From Eonycteris spelaea (taxonomy: Eukaryota; Chordata; Mammalia; Chiroptera; Pteropodidae): DNA of 64,000 nucleotides. Position 1 is the stretch's first letter, and every line of letters begins with the position of its first letter. The position numbers were made by a program, and so were the translations under genes. Under the pieces are notes generated by a model. That model saw nothing but the letters and a program-made list of their open reading frames with translations. It ran no database searches and was not told the origin of the DNA. Where the stretch lies: positions 2,422,501 to 2,486,500 of the forward strand of contig PUFA01000171.1 of assembly GCA_003508835.1 (NCBI GenBank), given 5' to 3'. Below, in pieces: positions 52,601 to 62,764 of this stretch.

Positions 52601-53159
52601 AATCCAATTTGTGAAATAAGTCTAGAATATTCTTAATGTGGGGGAAACAGTAACAAGAAAAGTTTCCGAGAAATCTTTGGAGGAAAGACGCCCCTCTGCC
52701 CTGCCCTGCCCCATCAAAAAACTTCGGAGTTTCTTAAACTTTGCACAATATATCAACCAGTCTTCCAAAGAGTGAACCCTGCAGGCTCTTAATAATAATG
52801 GCTTTTGTAATTCAAGAGATTTGGTTCTGAAAAACTGCCTCATTCTAAATGCCCCCTGGTGAGCTATTAGGAAGAGATAGCACGTTTTCCCTCGTGGCTG
52901 GGATGATTCTAAATAAGGACTGCCACCGTCACGTGAAAATGTAATTTTTCTGTCTCAAGTTCAGATTGGGTGGCCTGGGTTGACTCCCCTATCTGGTTTA
53001 TTATATCATAATTAAGCCCTACAGGTTTTATTTTTTAAAGTATGCACATACACGTACATATACAATAAAGACATGTTTCTACAAGTTATGCCCTGCTTGA
53101 AGGAAGGCTGCACAGGCCCCAGACGTGTTTACCCGGGGATAGTACACACTTGACATACT
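49681..53159. other. Intron with two MIR traces
   Basis: MIR-like stretches lie at 51840-51960 (minus; AAGGTCATACAGCAGCTTAT) and 52430-52545 (plus; GTCAGGCACATATGTACTCA). The rest is unassigned. Short open frames, such as 50517-50720 and 51238-51603, have no recognisable domain. Confidence 0.4.
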
Positions 53160-53480
53160 TCTCGGGAGGGTACGGGCAAATGGTACCTTTACCCACCAGA
53201 AAATCCCCACGGCTGTGCGTGGACTTCCAAGGCCACGCCACTTTCTCCCAAGGCCCTAGCAAGAAAAAGGCAGCTTCCCCGGCGGCTGGAGGTCGATCCA
53301 TGGCAGGGCTTTGTCCTCCCCGGGTCCTTCCGCTGTTCCCAGTCCAGTCCCTGGGCGCTGCACCGGCAAGCCGTCCCCACCCCGCACCGGGGCAGGTGAG
53401 GCGCCCCGCCTGGTGCCAGCCGCCCCCGAGGCTGCGGCTCTGATTTGCGACCGGGCAGGTGAACTCTTCTTCCCGCAGCT
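53160..53480. promoter_or_regulatory. GC-rich block inside the FRAS1 intron
   Basis: This is a second, smaller GC- and CpG-enriched segment about 1 kb inside the intron, separated from the main island by AT-rich sequence. It carries open frames on both strands but no convincing exon. It may be an outlying part of the promoter region, an enhancer or an alternative start. No repeat family is recognised. Confidence 0.35.
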
Positions 53481-54364
53481 GGATGAATAATGAATGGAGC
53501 CCAGAGGGGAAGCCCAAAGCCGAGTGCTATGGATTAAGCCGTCTACCTCGAGGCTCCCCTCCTCCTCCCTAAACACTAAGGAGGCGACTTTCCCAGCTGC
53601 TCCGAGCAGGTGGGAGAACCTGGCGTCCCCAGACCCGCCATCCCATGACCCCCAAACTCTTGATTTACTTATTGATTTATTTATTTCCCTGAGCTCAGAT
53701 AGCTTTTGCTATCATGGCGACAATTCCCACCGTTTCCTTCTTTCTCTCCCCCAGCTCCGGGGTTTCCCACCAGGTTGAAGCTCTGGAGGAAAACCGGGAG
53801 GCAGAGGGAGAAGTAAGAGAATGAAGCTAAACTTATTAACCACTTGTTTTCCAGAGCAGGCAGGCTTATGCCTCTCTGTACTAGGGGGATTTCTTTCAGG
53901 GCAATTGGATTGTCTACGTCCACGACACGCTCTAATCAACTAGTTATAAAATCTTTACTGGATTTTACGAGGAGAGTTATTGGAAAGAGGAGGGTAGGAG
54001 AGCGATGAAGATTTTAAAGAGCTGATTCTACGTATGATGGCAGAAGTATTTTTACACTGGTCAGAGCAATTGCTCGCTAGCTATGCTCCGCTTAGTTGCT
54101 CTCCACTGGGGGCAGCGGGAAGTGGAAGAAGAGAATCCCATTTCGGAGATGCCACCTCAATCGAGCACCCACCCACCCAAATGCACTTAGGGGAGAGAGG
54201 GAGGCGAGCTTGTGATCTGCATGCAAAACAATCAGGAGTAGAAAGAAATCTCAGTAAAAGCCCACTCCAGTTCCGCTCCCATCCACCCACCCACCATCCC
54301 AAGAAACTTCCACCCGACCCACAATACCATAGACCCGCTGGGCTTTTAAAATAGCACGATCAAA
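53481..54364. other. Intron sequence near the FRAS1 donor
   Basis: Mixed composition between the GC-rich block and the CA/CG microsatellite. No repeat or exon recognised. Confidence 0.4.
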
Positions 54365-54390
54365 CACATACACACACGCGCGCGCGCGTC

Positions 54391-54449
<59 letters not shown>
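54365..54449. repeat. Compound (CA)n/(CG)n microsatellite next to the FRAS1 donor
   Basis: On the plus strand it runs from mixed CA through an alternating CG core (54376-54388) into an uninterrupted CA array (54393-54449). Seen from FRAS1 it is a GT-rich array starting 16 bases inside the intron. Alternating purine-pyrimidine tracts of this kind are prone to form Z-DNA and to change length. Confidence 0.95.
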
Positions 54450-54451
<2 letters not shown>

Positions 54452-54465
54452 GACGGCTCTCTCAC

Positions 54466-54538
54466 CTTCAGAATGAGGCAATACTGCAAATTCCGCCAAT
54501 GCTAGGGCCACTCCGAGCCACACTTTCAAGACACCCAT
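54466..54538 (-). CDS. FRAS1: FRAS1 first coding exon (start Met and signal peptide)
   Basis: FRAS1 is a very large (about 4000 residue) extracellular-matrix protein. It works with FREM1/FREM2 in the Fraser complex that anchors epithelia to the basement membrane, and loss causes Fraser syndrome (established knowledge). Read on the minus strand, the exon begins MGVLKVWLGVAL, continues through a hydrophobic leucine/alanine core and ends ...VLPHSE plus one base. I recall almost the same N-terminus for human FRAS1, which appears to have one extra His near the end. The ATG at 54538 has a strong context (G at -3, G at +4). After 24 codons plus one nucleotide the frame reaches a consensus donor, GAAG|GTGAGA, with intron base 1 at 54465, giving a phase-1 intron. 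This is a partial gene: the VWC-domain exons that follow lie beyond the left edge. The frame stays open upstream to a GTG at 54604 but contains no earlier in-frame ATG. The match is from memory, not from a search. Confidence 0.88.
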
Positions 54539-54579
54539 CGCTGAAGGCACCCGCGTCGAAGGAGCCCAGCCTTCAGCAT
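54526..54579 (-). promoter_or_regulatory. Short upstream ORF overlapping the FRAS1 start codon
   Basis: An ATG at 54579, 41 bases upstream of the FRAS1 ATG and out of frame with it, opens a 17-codon frame. It reads through the FRAS1 ATG and stops with TGA at 54528-54526, 10 bases past the start codon's first base. Its context is weak (T at -3, C at +4). It matters only if the mature 5' UTR includes this stretch, which is likely if transcription begins in the CpG island and no intron removes it. Confidence 0.45.
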
Positions 54580-54589
54580 CCAGGAAAGG

Positions 54590-55370
54590 GCTTTCAGCCG
54601 ACACGCCGGCTTCGACGCCCCGGCGTGGGGCGCACCGAGGGCGGGGGGCGGCGGGCGGTTACCTCCTGGGAAATGAGGCGATGGACTGGCCGAGAGCGAC
54701 ACTCACATCTGCCCGGAGGCGCCGGGGCGGGCGGGGGATTCAATTCACTCACTGTCCAGCTGCCCAGCAAAGCAGGACGCCAAGGTGAGCAGAGCTTGGG
54801 AGGATAAGAGGCGGCAAAGCGCAGTTCCCCATGGCCGTCTCAGCAGAAAGTTGCGGGTCAGCGGCTGGTGGGCTCTCGCAACATTCCCCCAGGCCGGACC
54901 CGTCCACTCCTGGATCCCGCACCGTGGAAATTCCCGCGCTGGTTCGTCTGCTGCAGCTTTTGAAAGTTCGCTTGACACTCCACCTCGGCGCTTTGTCGCC
55001 AGGAGCTGGGAAAGACCCACCCACCCCTCTTTCTCCGCTGTGCCACCCTGCTCCGTGGACCTCGGCCGCCGGGGGCGGCTCACAGGAAACTTTGTGCGGC
55101 GCTGCGGGCAGCTCCCGGGACTCGCCCGCGCTGCGGCCGCGCGGTGCCGCCTCGGGCTACGCTCCCTGCAGCAGACTGTTCCAAAGCGTCGGAGGAAAGA
55201 CCCCAGCTCCGGCGCGAGGGGCGCTGCTGCTACTTTCTCGCGCCCGCCCCTCACGCGGGTTAGGAGAGCCGCGGGGGCGCGGCTTGCTGCGCGCCAACAG
55301 CCACCTCCGCACCGAGCACCGCGGTGCTGGTCTGCGGAGTGAAGGTGTGATTACGCGCGTGAAGGAGGAG
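54590..55370 (-). promoter_or_regulatory. CpG island, probable FRAS1 promoter and 5' UTR
   Basis: The sequence changes abruptly from AT-rich to very GC-rich with dense CpG dinucleotides, the only such block of this density in the window. It lies directly upstream of the FRAS1 start codon on the minus strand, where a CpG-island promoter would be expected. GC boxes are visible, such as GGGGCGGGCGGGGG near 54723-54736, along with an EGR/WT1-type motif at 55271-55279. I see no convincing TATA box, which fits a dispersed CpG-island promoter. The exact transcription start cannot be placed from sequence alone. Long open frames on both strands here (up to 185 codons) are what GC-rich DNA gives by chance. 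Confidence 0.8.
55271..55279 (+). promoter_or_regulatory. EGR1/WT1-type motif GCGGGGGCG
   Basis: This is an exact match to the GCGNGGGCG consensus bound by EGR and WT1 zinc fingers. It lies within a longer GC-rich near-palindrome at 55268-55283 in the CpG island. Such motifs are common by chance in GC-rich promoters, so function is not implied. Confidence 0.35.
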
Positions 55371-56644
55371 CCATAATTTTAAATGCACGGAGGACAGAGC
55401 TACAGAGGCTGGAAAGAAACCCCGAACTCAATGCCACTTGCACCAGAGAGCCCGCAAACACACAAAATAAGGCCTTTGGCTCCTCGCATTTAAAAAAAAA
55501 GAACACACACGCTCCGCCTTCCTCCGCCTCCCTCCCTTCCTTCCTCTCTCCTTTGCTCGGTGTGAAAATGGACCCAGGGACTCGGAGCTTTAGCAAAGAT
55601 TCCAGAGAGTCACGTGGGAAAAGGGAGAAGCAAGAGGGGAGGAGGGTGAGGGGAGGCCGAGAGAGCAACCTGATCCCCTTATTCATTCTGCTGGAGTTCA
55701 GATTGCCTTTGTCTGGGGCGGAATCAAAAGTGGCCACGCCAGGAGATGGGGAGATGGCTGGTCCTACTCTGGCAGAGCTGAGGGCCCGCGAACCCCTCAC
55801 TTGGGGAGGGACCCGTTCCAGAGGGGCATGCCCACATAGAGTAGGGTATGCCGTACCACCGAAGGGAGGTAAGCTCTGGCGCTACCTCCCATCCCGCCAC
55901 GCCTGCTGGAGTAAGTGCGTGAGGCGGACCTGATCTATCTTCCTCGCTCTGAAACCTTCCGGTTGTCGCATCGTGGGTTCAACTAGCCGCCTGGGAGGAT
56001 CTTGGCGTGTGTGTCCTAGCGGGGCCTCGCACCGCGAATGCACCTTTACCTCTGCTCTACGCGGACTCAGCGCAGTGGCTCCGGCCGCGCCCCCAAATAC
56101 CAAAGACTGGGAAGTAAATGTCAGGGCAAGGCAGACTCCCCCGCGCACTCTTGAAGTGCGGAGGCCTTGATTGCTGGTCAGAACTGAGTGATGACAGTTA
56201 TTTTTTATAGGATCAAATAAAAATAGCTGCTCGAAGATTAAGCATTTTATAAGATGAGAATGGTTGCATATGAGAGATGTTGGCCGGGTTCTGATTGGCC
56301 CAAAGATACATCCTGGGTCCCGGTTGACCTGAGATGGGCGAGCCTGTTGGAGGGGAGCTTGTCCCAGGATTAGGGTTTGTCCAAGCATTGAAAGCCGAGG
56401 TGAAACAGTGGTGGTCCCAGTTGTTTCCAGGCTTCACCACCACCGTAAAGGGGCGGGAGGTTCTAATCCGCACTGGTGCTGCTTGGACAGATTAGTTTTT
56501 CAGACTAATGCATTAGAATGTAACTGGCAGATCCTTGTGACTCTTACTATTTAGCTAGAGCAAAGAGGGAACCTGTGACAACCTAGCACTGATTTTTGAG
56601 TACTGAGAGGACCCAGGGATTCTGCAACTCGCCCTCAGTCTCTC
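55371..56644. promoter_or_regulatory. CpG-island shoulder and upstream flank
   Basis: CpG density falls but stays above background to about 56170. A pyrimidine-rich stretch lies at 55516-55558. On the plus strand two good splice-donor motifs occur 42 bases apart (exon ends 55868 and 55910), which could belong to a divergent non-coding transcript. No protein-coding exon is recognised. From about 56180 the base composition returns to intergenic background. Confidence 0.4.
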
Positions 56645-56740
56645 CTGGGCTGTGTTGGTTTCAGGAACAGAGACTGTTTTCACCTTTGTATCCAAGCGCA
56701 TAGTAGGTGCTCATTAAACATTTATTGAAAGAATGGGTCA
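56645..56740 (+). repeat. L2 3' end
   Basis: GCGCATAGTAGGTGCTCATT followed by AAACATTTATTGAAAGAATG matches the L2 terminus. Confidence 0.65.
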
Positions 56741-57734
56741 GGAAAAATAGCGAGTTATGGCCATATCAAGTAGGTTGGGTGTCTTAACGCCCCCTCCCAA
56801 AAAAGGATTTCCTCTCCTCTTTTATTTAGAAAGTTGACATTTTTCTCAATCCCATGTAAAGTGCTGAAAACTCAGCTTGGAACACACTCTGTTAACCATG
56901 TTACCCTAAACCCCTAAACCCCTTCTTATAGAAATTTTGTAGTCACCACAGACTAGGAGTAACAAGACAATTTGTTCTCTCAAGAATCAATTTGATTTTA
57001 TTTTAAAAATCATATAATCATGGAACTCAAATTACTCTCAATAAGACTTCTGTTATTCTTGTGCTAAATGTAAATGAGCTACTTTTTAAAAAGCAAAGGA
57101 AATGGAAGAAGGGAAACGGGAGAGAACAGCACTACTAAGTTACCCTGAATTCTTTATATGAATTATTTATATATAGCATGCCCCCTCCATCATCAGGTCT
57201 GCACAGGGGCACACACTGGCACCATCGTAGCATCCTCCCTTCTTTACCCTGATTAGATAGAGAGCTGGTAACCCCAGAGTCCCTGTCCCAAGATCCTTAG
57301 ATGACCAAATGGTTTAAAGAGTCAACGAATGATTCAATAATAGTAGACATATCTAGCACCCTTCTATGGACACTTAAATTGAGATGTTGGGAAAAGAATT
57401 GTATTAGCATAACCTATGTCATTATAATGGAAGTTTAGTAAGCCTTTTTATGGATATGCAACAACTCATAACCAGTTTATCTCTCTATAATCTTACTTTT
57501 ACCCATGAGTGCTTAAACAACCAATGGTTCCACTGACAATAAGTTGGCAGATCACCAGAGAGATATTTGGGTCTATATATTCAGTGCTCTTCATTCACAT
57601 GTCCAGATTCCACTTCTGTTACTGTGCCTCACAATATCCTTTTGGCTCAGTCCTGCTGTCATCTATTGACATTTTCCTGGCCTTGTTGCTGCCCGTTTGG
57701 GGAATTAGCTTCTCAATTACTGCTGTAAATGATA
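56741..57734. other. Unassigned upstream sequence
   Basis: No gene or clear repeat seen. Confidence 0.45.
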
Positions 57735-57935
57735 GTAATATCAACAATGATAACAGTTAACACATATTGAGTACTTTGTGCCTAATACTGCATACTTTCT
57801 CATTCGATCCTCCAATAACCTTGTGAAATAGGTGCTATTAATATTTCCATTTATAGGAGAAATAATTGATGTTCAGAGAGTTAGATGACATGCCCAAAAT
57901 CAGACAGCAAATAAGTAACAAAACATATTAGAGCA
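57735..57935 (-). repeat. MIR element
   Basis: ACACATATTGAGTACTTTGT, CTTGTGAAATAGGTGCTATT and CAAAATCAGACAGCAAATAA mark a reversed MIR. Confidence 0.75.
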
Positions 57936-58839
57936 AGCAACTCTAGCTGCAATAACAAGTAAACCCCCAAATTGCAGCGTCCTAAAACAAGTTTATTTCT
58001 GTCACATCCTGGCCCCTAGCCATTGGGGACCCCTGCACATTGGCTCCTGGGCACTGATGACTTCTTGTTGCTAGGCCATCGTGGAATACATGGCTTCCGT
58101 ATCGGGGCAAGAGGACAATAAAGGAGGAGCAATTCAATACCTAAGGGCCTTAGCCCTTCCTCTCAGAATCTAGTGGCAAGAATGAGTCACATGGCCCCAA
58201 CCTAGCTGCAAGGGGGGACTGGGGTCCACAGAGAAACACATATACATTTACAGAACTCTGACCATATTGCTTCACTCCAGAGTCCCTGCTTTTAACTCTG
58301 TTGACTACCCTTAGCTACACTACGTTGTCTCTCAGCAAAGTCTCAGGTTGAACCTCCCCTAACACTCAGGTTTTGCTAAGCTTTGTTGCAACTGCTCTGC
58401 TGTTTCTCAAACCTACCTTGACTCCACTCTCCTGTTCTTCCACTTTGTCTTCTTTCCCTGTATCCCTCCCATCTCCCTTTCTTCTCCTTCTCACTGTCTT
58501 CTTTCTGTACAACCCCACTTTGTGTTTAGTCTTCTATCAAAGCTTTCTCCTATGTGCGGCATCTCTGATTTCCTTCCACCTGCCCTGTGAACACTTGTAC
58601 TTAGTGTTCCTAAGTACAAGTACATTTGTGTTCTGATTTGTCACTTTCAGTGTGTGATAATGTTTGTTGCATTTTTTCCTGCTTCAAATAGTTATATCAA
58701 AAAGGACATTCAAATAATACAAGAATTAACTGATGAACTATGCTATAATCTAACCTCTCCACAAGAATAGCTGCAGCAAATATTCTGATATTTTCCCCCT
58801 GCTTAACTAAACAGAATTCTTACAAAAATAGAGTCAGAG
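57936..58839. other. Upstream sequence with an unnamed old repeat
   Basis: Positions 57950-58250 resemble a dispersed old mammalian repeat that I cannot name. A perfect hairpin lies at 58594-58620. The open frame at 58373-58636 is low-complexity and hydrophobic by composition. Confidence 0.35.
58594..58620. repeat. Perfect 11-bp hairpin
   Basis: CTTGTACTTAG and CTAAGTACAAG are exact reverse complements around a 5-base loop (TGTTC). Confidence 0.9.
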
Positions 58840-59190
58840 TTTACATGCTATTTTGTAACCTGTCTTTTTTCTCCCACTGAACAAGACAGTAGGCCACAAG
58901 TTTCTAAAACGAGTCATATTGATCCACCTCATTCTTTTTAAGTGCTGCTTGAGTTTACACTGTATGGATATCTAAATATGTCTTTACATAGTTAGCCAAC
59001 ATTCTTTTGAAGAACATTTACTTTTTCCCAATTCTTTGCTGTTGTAAATAATACAGCACTAAAATGTCTATATAAAAGTTCTTTGTGCATTCACCTAGTT
59101 ATTTTCTTGGGATAAACTTTTATAGGTGAAATTCCTGGGTCAAAGGCATGCATGTTTTGTCATCTTTATACTATAATTTAATCTTTGCAA
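58840..59190 (-). mobile_element. Old LINE-1 fragment, minus strand
   Basis: Reversed ORF2-end phrases: TGTTGTAAATAATACAGCAC, GGGATAAACTTTTATAGGTG and ATTCCTGGGTCAAAGGCATG. Degraded. Confidence 0.65.
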
Positions 59191-59224
59191 ATCTGAAAAG
59201 GTAAAATAGCATTTTGCTCAACAT

Positions 59225-59390
59225 CGCTTATTAACTGTGTCACCTCAGGCATATCAACCTCCCCGAACCCCACATTCCTTGTCTATGAAATGGACATTAT
59301 AACAGTGCCCACCTTACAGGACTTTTGTCTGCATTAAGTAGGATACAAATGCTTAGCACCGTATCTGACACAAGTTAGCCATTTCACAGA
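59225..59390 (+). repeat. MIR element
   Basis: CTGTGTCACCTCAGGCATA, CCTTGTCTATGAAATGGACA and CTTAGCACCGTATCTGACAC follow MIR order in the forward sense. Confidence 0.75.
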
Positions 59391-61145
59391 TGTTAGACAA
59401 TTGAAATATAGGTATTTCTTAAATCTTCATTTCTTTGCTCATTAGTAAAGTAAGACACTTTTCCTTATATTTATTGTATTTCTTTGTGTGAGTCTCTGAG
59501 TGGTCGCTCTCTATTTCTCTGTTAGTGAGTTGTTTTTTTTTTTTATTCTGGGTAGAATTGCCAGAGTTTTTCACATATTGAGGACATTAATACTTTCTTT
59601 TCTGTAAGTTTGAATATTGCCTTACAGAAGGGAAAGGCTATTTACCCTTTATTTTTGTGGGAGATGTTAGTTTCCCCAGCAGTGTCATTGGAAGGATGTG
59701 TAGACCAAAACAAACAGAAAAAGGCTTTATGTCTAGAACTCTTTCCCTGGTATGTAATAAACAAAAACCCCATGTTTTTTATTTGTTTCCTGGTTTTATC
59801 TTCCACATTTGGGACAGCCGCCCAAAATTTACTCACTGGTTCAGTCAAAGCAGTTGTGGCAGGTGGCAGGCTGGGGTTTTTTCTCATTGGTTCCTTAGTA
59901 TTTTCACTATTTCCCCTGTGCCTCCCATAATAACATAGCCGAAAGCCGAGCATCAGAGGTCACTGAAAGTACCAAATGGTCCCAGCAGCCAATACAGGAA
60001 AGCAGCTAGATCTTCTCAGCACATTTAATCAAGTTCTTTCCTGGCAAATTATACTGGCTTTTGCTTAATAAATAAAAATCCTATAGGACTGGACCTGATT
60101 CATCCTGCACTTTACTACTCCATACTAACTTCCAGATTTTTTTAAACTTCATTTGTTGTTCTTCATATGACCAATTATCTTGTAATTACATCTAGAATAC
60201 TTTGATAAACCTACCTAACTAATCAATACTGACAATAAATACAACATAGTTTTGGCAATAAGAAAAAATTTCTGAAAACTTTATAGGAAACTAGATATTT
60301 ATTTTACTAATCACTCAGTCACCATTCTGAGCTGTGTATTACCATCTGTGTTTATTTCTACTGAAAGAACTGGGCAGAAACCAGGTAGAAAAAGAAAAGG
60401 TGAGAAAGAAAGACAACAGGATTTCCAAATACTCTTTGCTTTTGCTCCAGAAAAGGTAAACAGACACCACCTCTGCCCTTTCTCAATTTAAACAAATAAA
60501 TATTCTGAACAACCTATAATACAGAATATGTTGAACAAACTGTGATTCCTACATAAAATAGAATATTACACAGAGATTTAAAATATTTAAACATATGTTT
60601 ATTGGTATAGAAAGATGTTTTTAAAATATTGGGTGAAAAACATAAGTTATAAGATAATAATGTTCCCAAGATTTTGCTTTCACAGACATACCTTCATACG
60701 TTTACACACACATATCCATACATACATATCTCAAAGCATATATGCCAAAACCTTATCTCTGAGATTCTGGGTGATTTTAATTTCTCTTTTTAGCTTATCT
60801 ACATTTTCTCATTCTTCTACATTAAATACATATTTAATTGCACAACACAAAATTATATTGGAGGAATTTTCAAATAACAGAATCAGTTAATTCAAACTGG
60901 CTTAAACCATACATGTCATTTGCTATTCATCCTAACTAGAAACTAAGACTAACTCTAGAAGACCTTCCGAATGGGTTCAATTTAGTGATTTAATGATATC
61001 GTAAAGAACCTGCACTCTTCCTTTCTGCTCTGCCTTTGTGATAGACATTACTAGTGCTCATCAGTATTTCCTAGATACATGGGCAATCACATTTTCCCAG
61101 ATCTCTAACAGTTAGGTGGGACTATGTAACTAGATCTTGATCTTC
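59391..61145. other. Unassigned upstream sequence
   Basis: AT-rich, with a T run near 59532. Overlapping open frames at 59610-59953 on both strands have no recognisable domain. Confidence 0.4.
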
Positions 61146-61430
61146 ACTGTCTAATACTATAGACACTGTCCACATGTGGCTATTGAGCTCTTGAAAGAGG
61201 ACTAGTCCAAACTGAGATGTATTGCAAGTGTAAAATAAACATCTCTTTTCAAGATTTAGTACACACACAAAAAAGAGTGTAAAATATCTCATTCATTTTT
61301 ATATTGATTATATGCTAAAATTATAGTATTTTGAATATATTGTGTTAAATAAAATATATTAGTAAAACTACCTTTACCTATTTCTTTTTACTTTTTACGA
61401 TGTTGCTACTGGAAAATTAGCTCACATCTA
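61146..61430. mobile_element. hAT-type DNA transposon fossil
   Basis: TCACTGTCTAATACTATAG, CCACATGTGGCTATTGAGCT and AGTCCAAACTGAGATGTATT match one end of the MER58-like Charlie group. The AT-rich interior has decayed. Confidence 0.6.
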
Positions 61431-61444
61431 TGAGTTATTTTTAA

Positions 61445-61805
61445 AAACCTGATAATATTAAGCACGGGCAAGGATGTGGAGCAGGTGGAACTCACATATA
61501 TTGTTGGTGTTAATGCAAATTGGTGCAGACACTTTGGAAAACACCTTCTCAGTTTCTTATATAGTTAAACATGAAGTTACCATATGACATAGCCATCTCA
61601 GTCCTAAATATTTACCCATGGGAAATGACAAAAATGTGTTCACACACAAAAATCTGTACATAAATGTTTACATTGGCTTTATTAGAGATGGAATTGCTCT
61701 AAAACCTGTTTGAAATGGTAATTACATGACTGTATGTCAAAACCCACAGAACTGTACACTTAAAAGGGTAAATTTCACTTTACGTAAACTATACCCTAAT
61801 TTAAA
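61445..61805 (+). mobile_element. Old LINE-1 3' part
   Basis: GGGCAAGGATGTGGAGCAGG, ATGCAAATTGGTGCAGACAC and GAACTGTACACTTAAAAGGG are the L1 ORF2 end and an old 3' UTR, with a gap between. Confidence 0.75.
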
Positions 61806-61855
61806 GCATGGAAAACAAACAAATCTTAGCAAATAAGCATTCCTCCAAATCTAGT

Positions 61856-61898
61856 AACAACAACAACAACAACAACAACAACAACCACAACCACAACA
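61856..61898. repeat. (CAA)n microsatellite
   Basis: About ten CAA units followed by CAC/CAA variants. Confidence 0.95.
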
Positions 61899-62764
61899 GC
61901 AATATTGAGTTAGTTGAAATAATTACACAGGTATAGCACATCATGTTTCTGTTAGATAGCACTGTTTCAGACAATGGAGTATGATACTTTGGGACCAAAG
62001 CAACCATAGCAATACTCCTTTCCTTTGCTTCAATGAAGTCTAAAACTTATGATGGTGGAAACTCAATAAGTCTAATTACCTGAATGACTGGAACAAAGGC
62101 CTCTGCCAGCACTCAGTGAACAGGTAATGTGAGAAATAAACTTTATTTTGTTAAGCAAGGAAGATTTTGTTACTTCAGCATAACCTGGCCTATCCCGATG
62201 AATGCTGCCTTCCACTGTGTCAGCTTCATCTTCCACTTGGACCCCACTTTTAGATACAAAAGAACCACCAGCAATTCTCATAGCCACATGCTTTTTTTGG
62301 TCCAATCTATGGAAGATTTAATGCAGAACTATCCCTTCAAAAAGCAAGGAATCTACTTTCTTATGACATCCCTGAAACATTTCCTTGTGTTTTATTGGTC
62401 TACATTCTCTTCCATGCTCATTCCAGAATGAACATCTCTGACAGAATATGAAATTTCATGAACTAGCTAAGACCTGAGTCATGAAACATGCCTCATTCCT
62501 AGAGTCAGGAGTAGAGTTAACGTCAACCAAAATTAGGGTGACTAATTTGTTGTCCAAACAAAGACATTTTAGAGAGTGATAGAGAATGTATTAATAATTA
62601 TGCCAGGATAACAGATACAAACCAGGGCTCCCAAAGTACATGGCTTCCTGAGGAAGATGTGGATACCTGAATGAAAAGTTGTTAGTAAGAGAAAATGGAA
62701 TGGATATTGGGGAGATAATCACAATGTCCATTCTAAAAAATATTTTAACAACATATATACTTAT
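61899..62764. other. Unassigned upstream sequence
   Basis: No gene or repeat recognised. Confidence 0.45.

Larger units (their letters stand above)
1..54465 (-). other. FRAS1: FRAS1 first coding intron (partial, 5' part)
   Basis: Everything left of the donor at 54465 is intron if the FRAS1 call is right. I looked for the expected next exon, a cysteine-rich VWC-type segment, among the minus-strand open frames and did not find it. The intron therefore exceeds 54 kb and runs off the window. The content is AT-rich unique sequence with many transposable-element fossils, listed separately. Open frames inside it are short, lack splice-bounded coding character, and mostly fall in repeats. Confidence 0.75.

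Noticed and set aside
54466..54604. Longer FRAS1 start from the frame opening at 54604
   Set aside because: The upstream codon is GTG, not ATG. The strong-context ATG at 54538 begins the recognised signal peptide.
54539..54660. Possible short intron from a minus-strand GAG|GTAACC near 54659 to just before the start codon
   Set aside because: The acceptor candidates are weak with no good pyrimidine tract, so I keep the region as probable 5' UTR.
54785..55376. Overlapping open frames of 181 and 185 codons on the plus strand, and a 169-codon frame on the minus strand (54745-55254)
   Set aside because: They lie in the CpG island, where stop codons are rare by composition. Several frames on both strands are open at once and none shows a domain.
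55960..56000. tRNA-like B-box near GTGGGTTCAACTAG
   Set aside because: It does not match the B-box consensus, and no A box or cloverleaf can be drawn around it.
61856..61898. CRISPR-like spaced repeats
   Set aside because: A simple CAA microsatellite; no array with unique spacers exists in the window, and the genome is mammalian.
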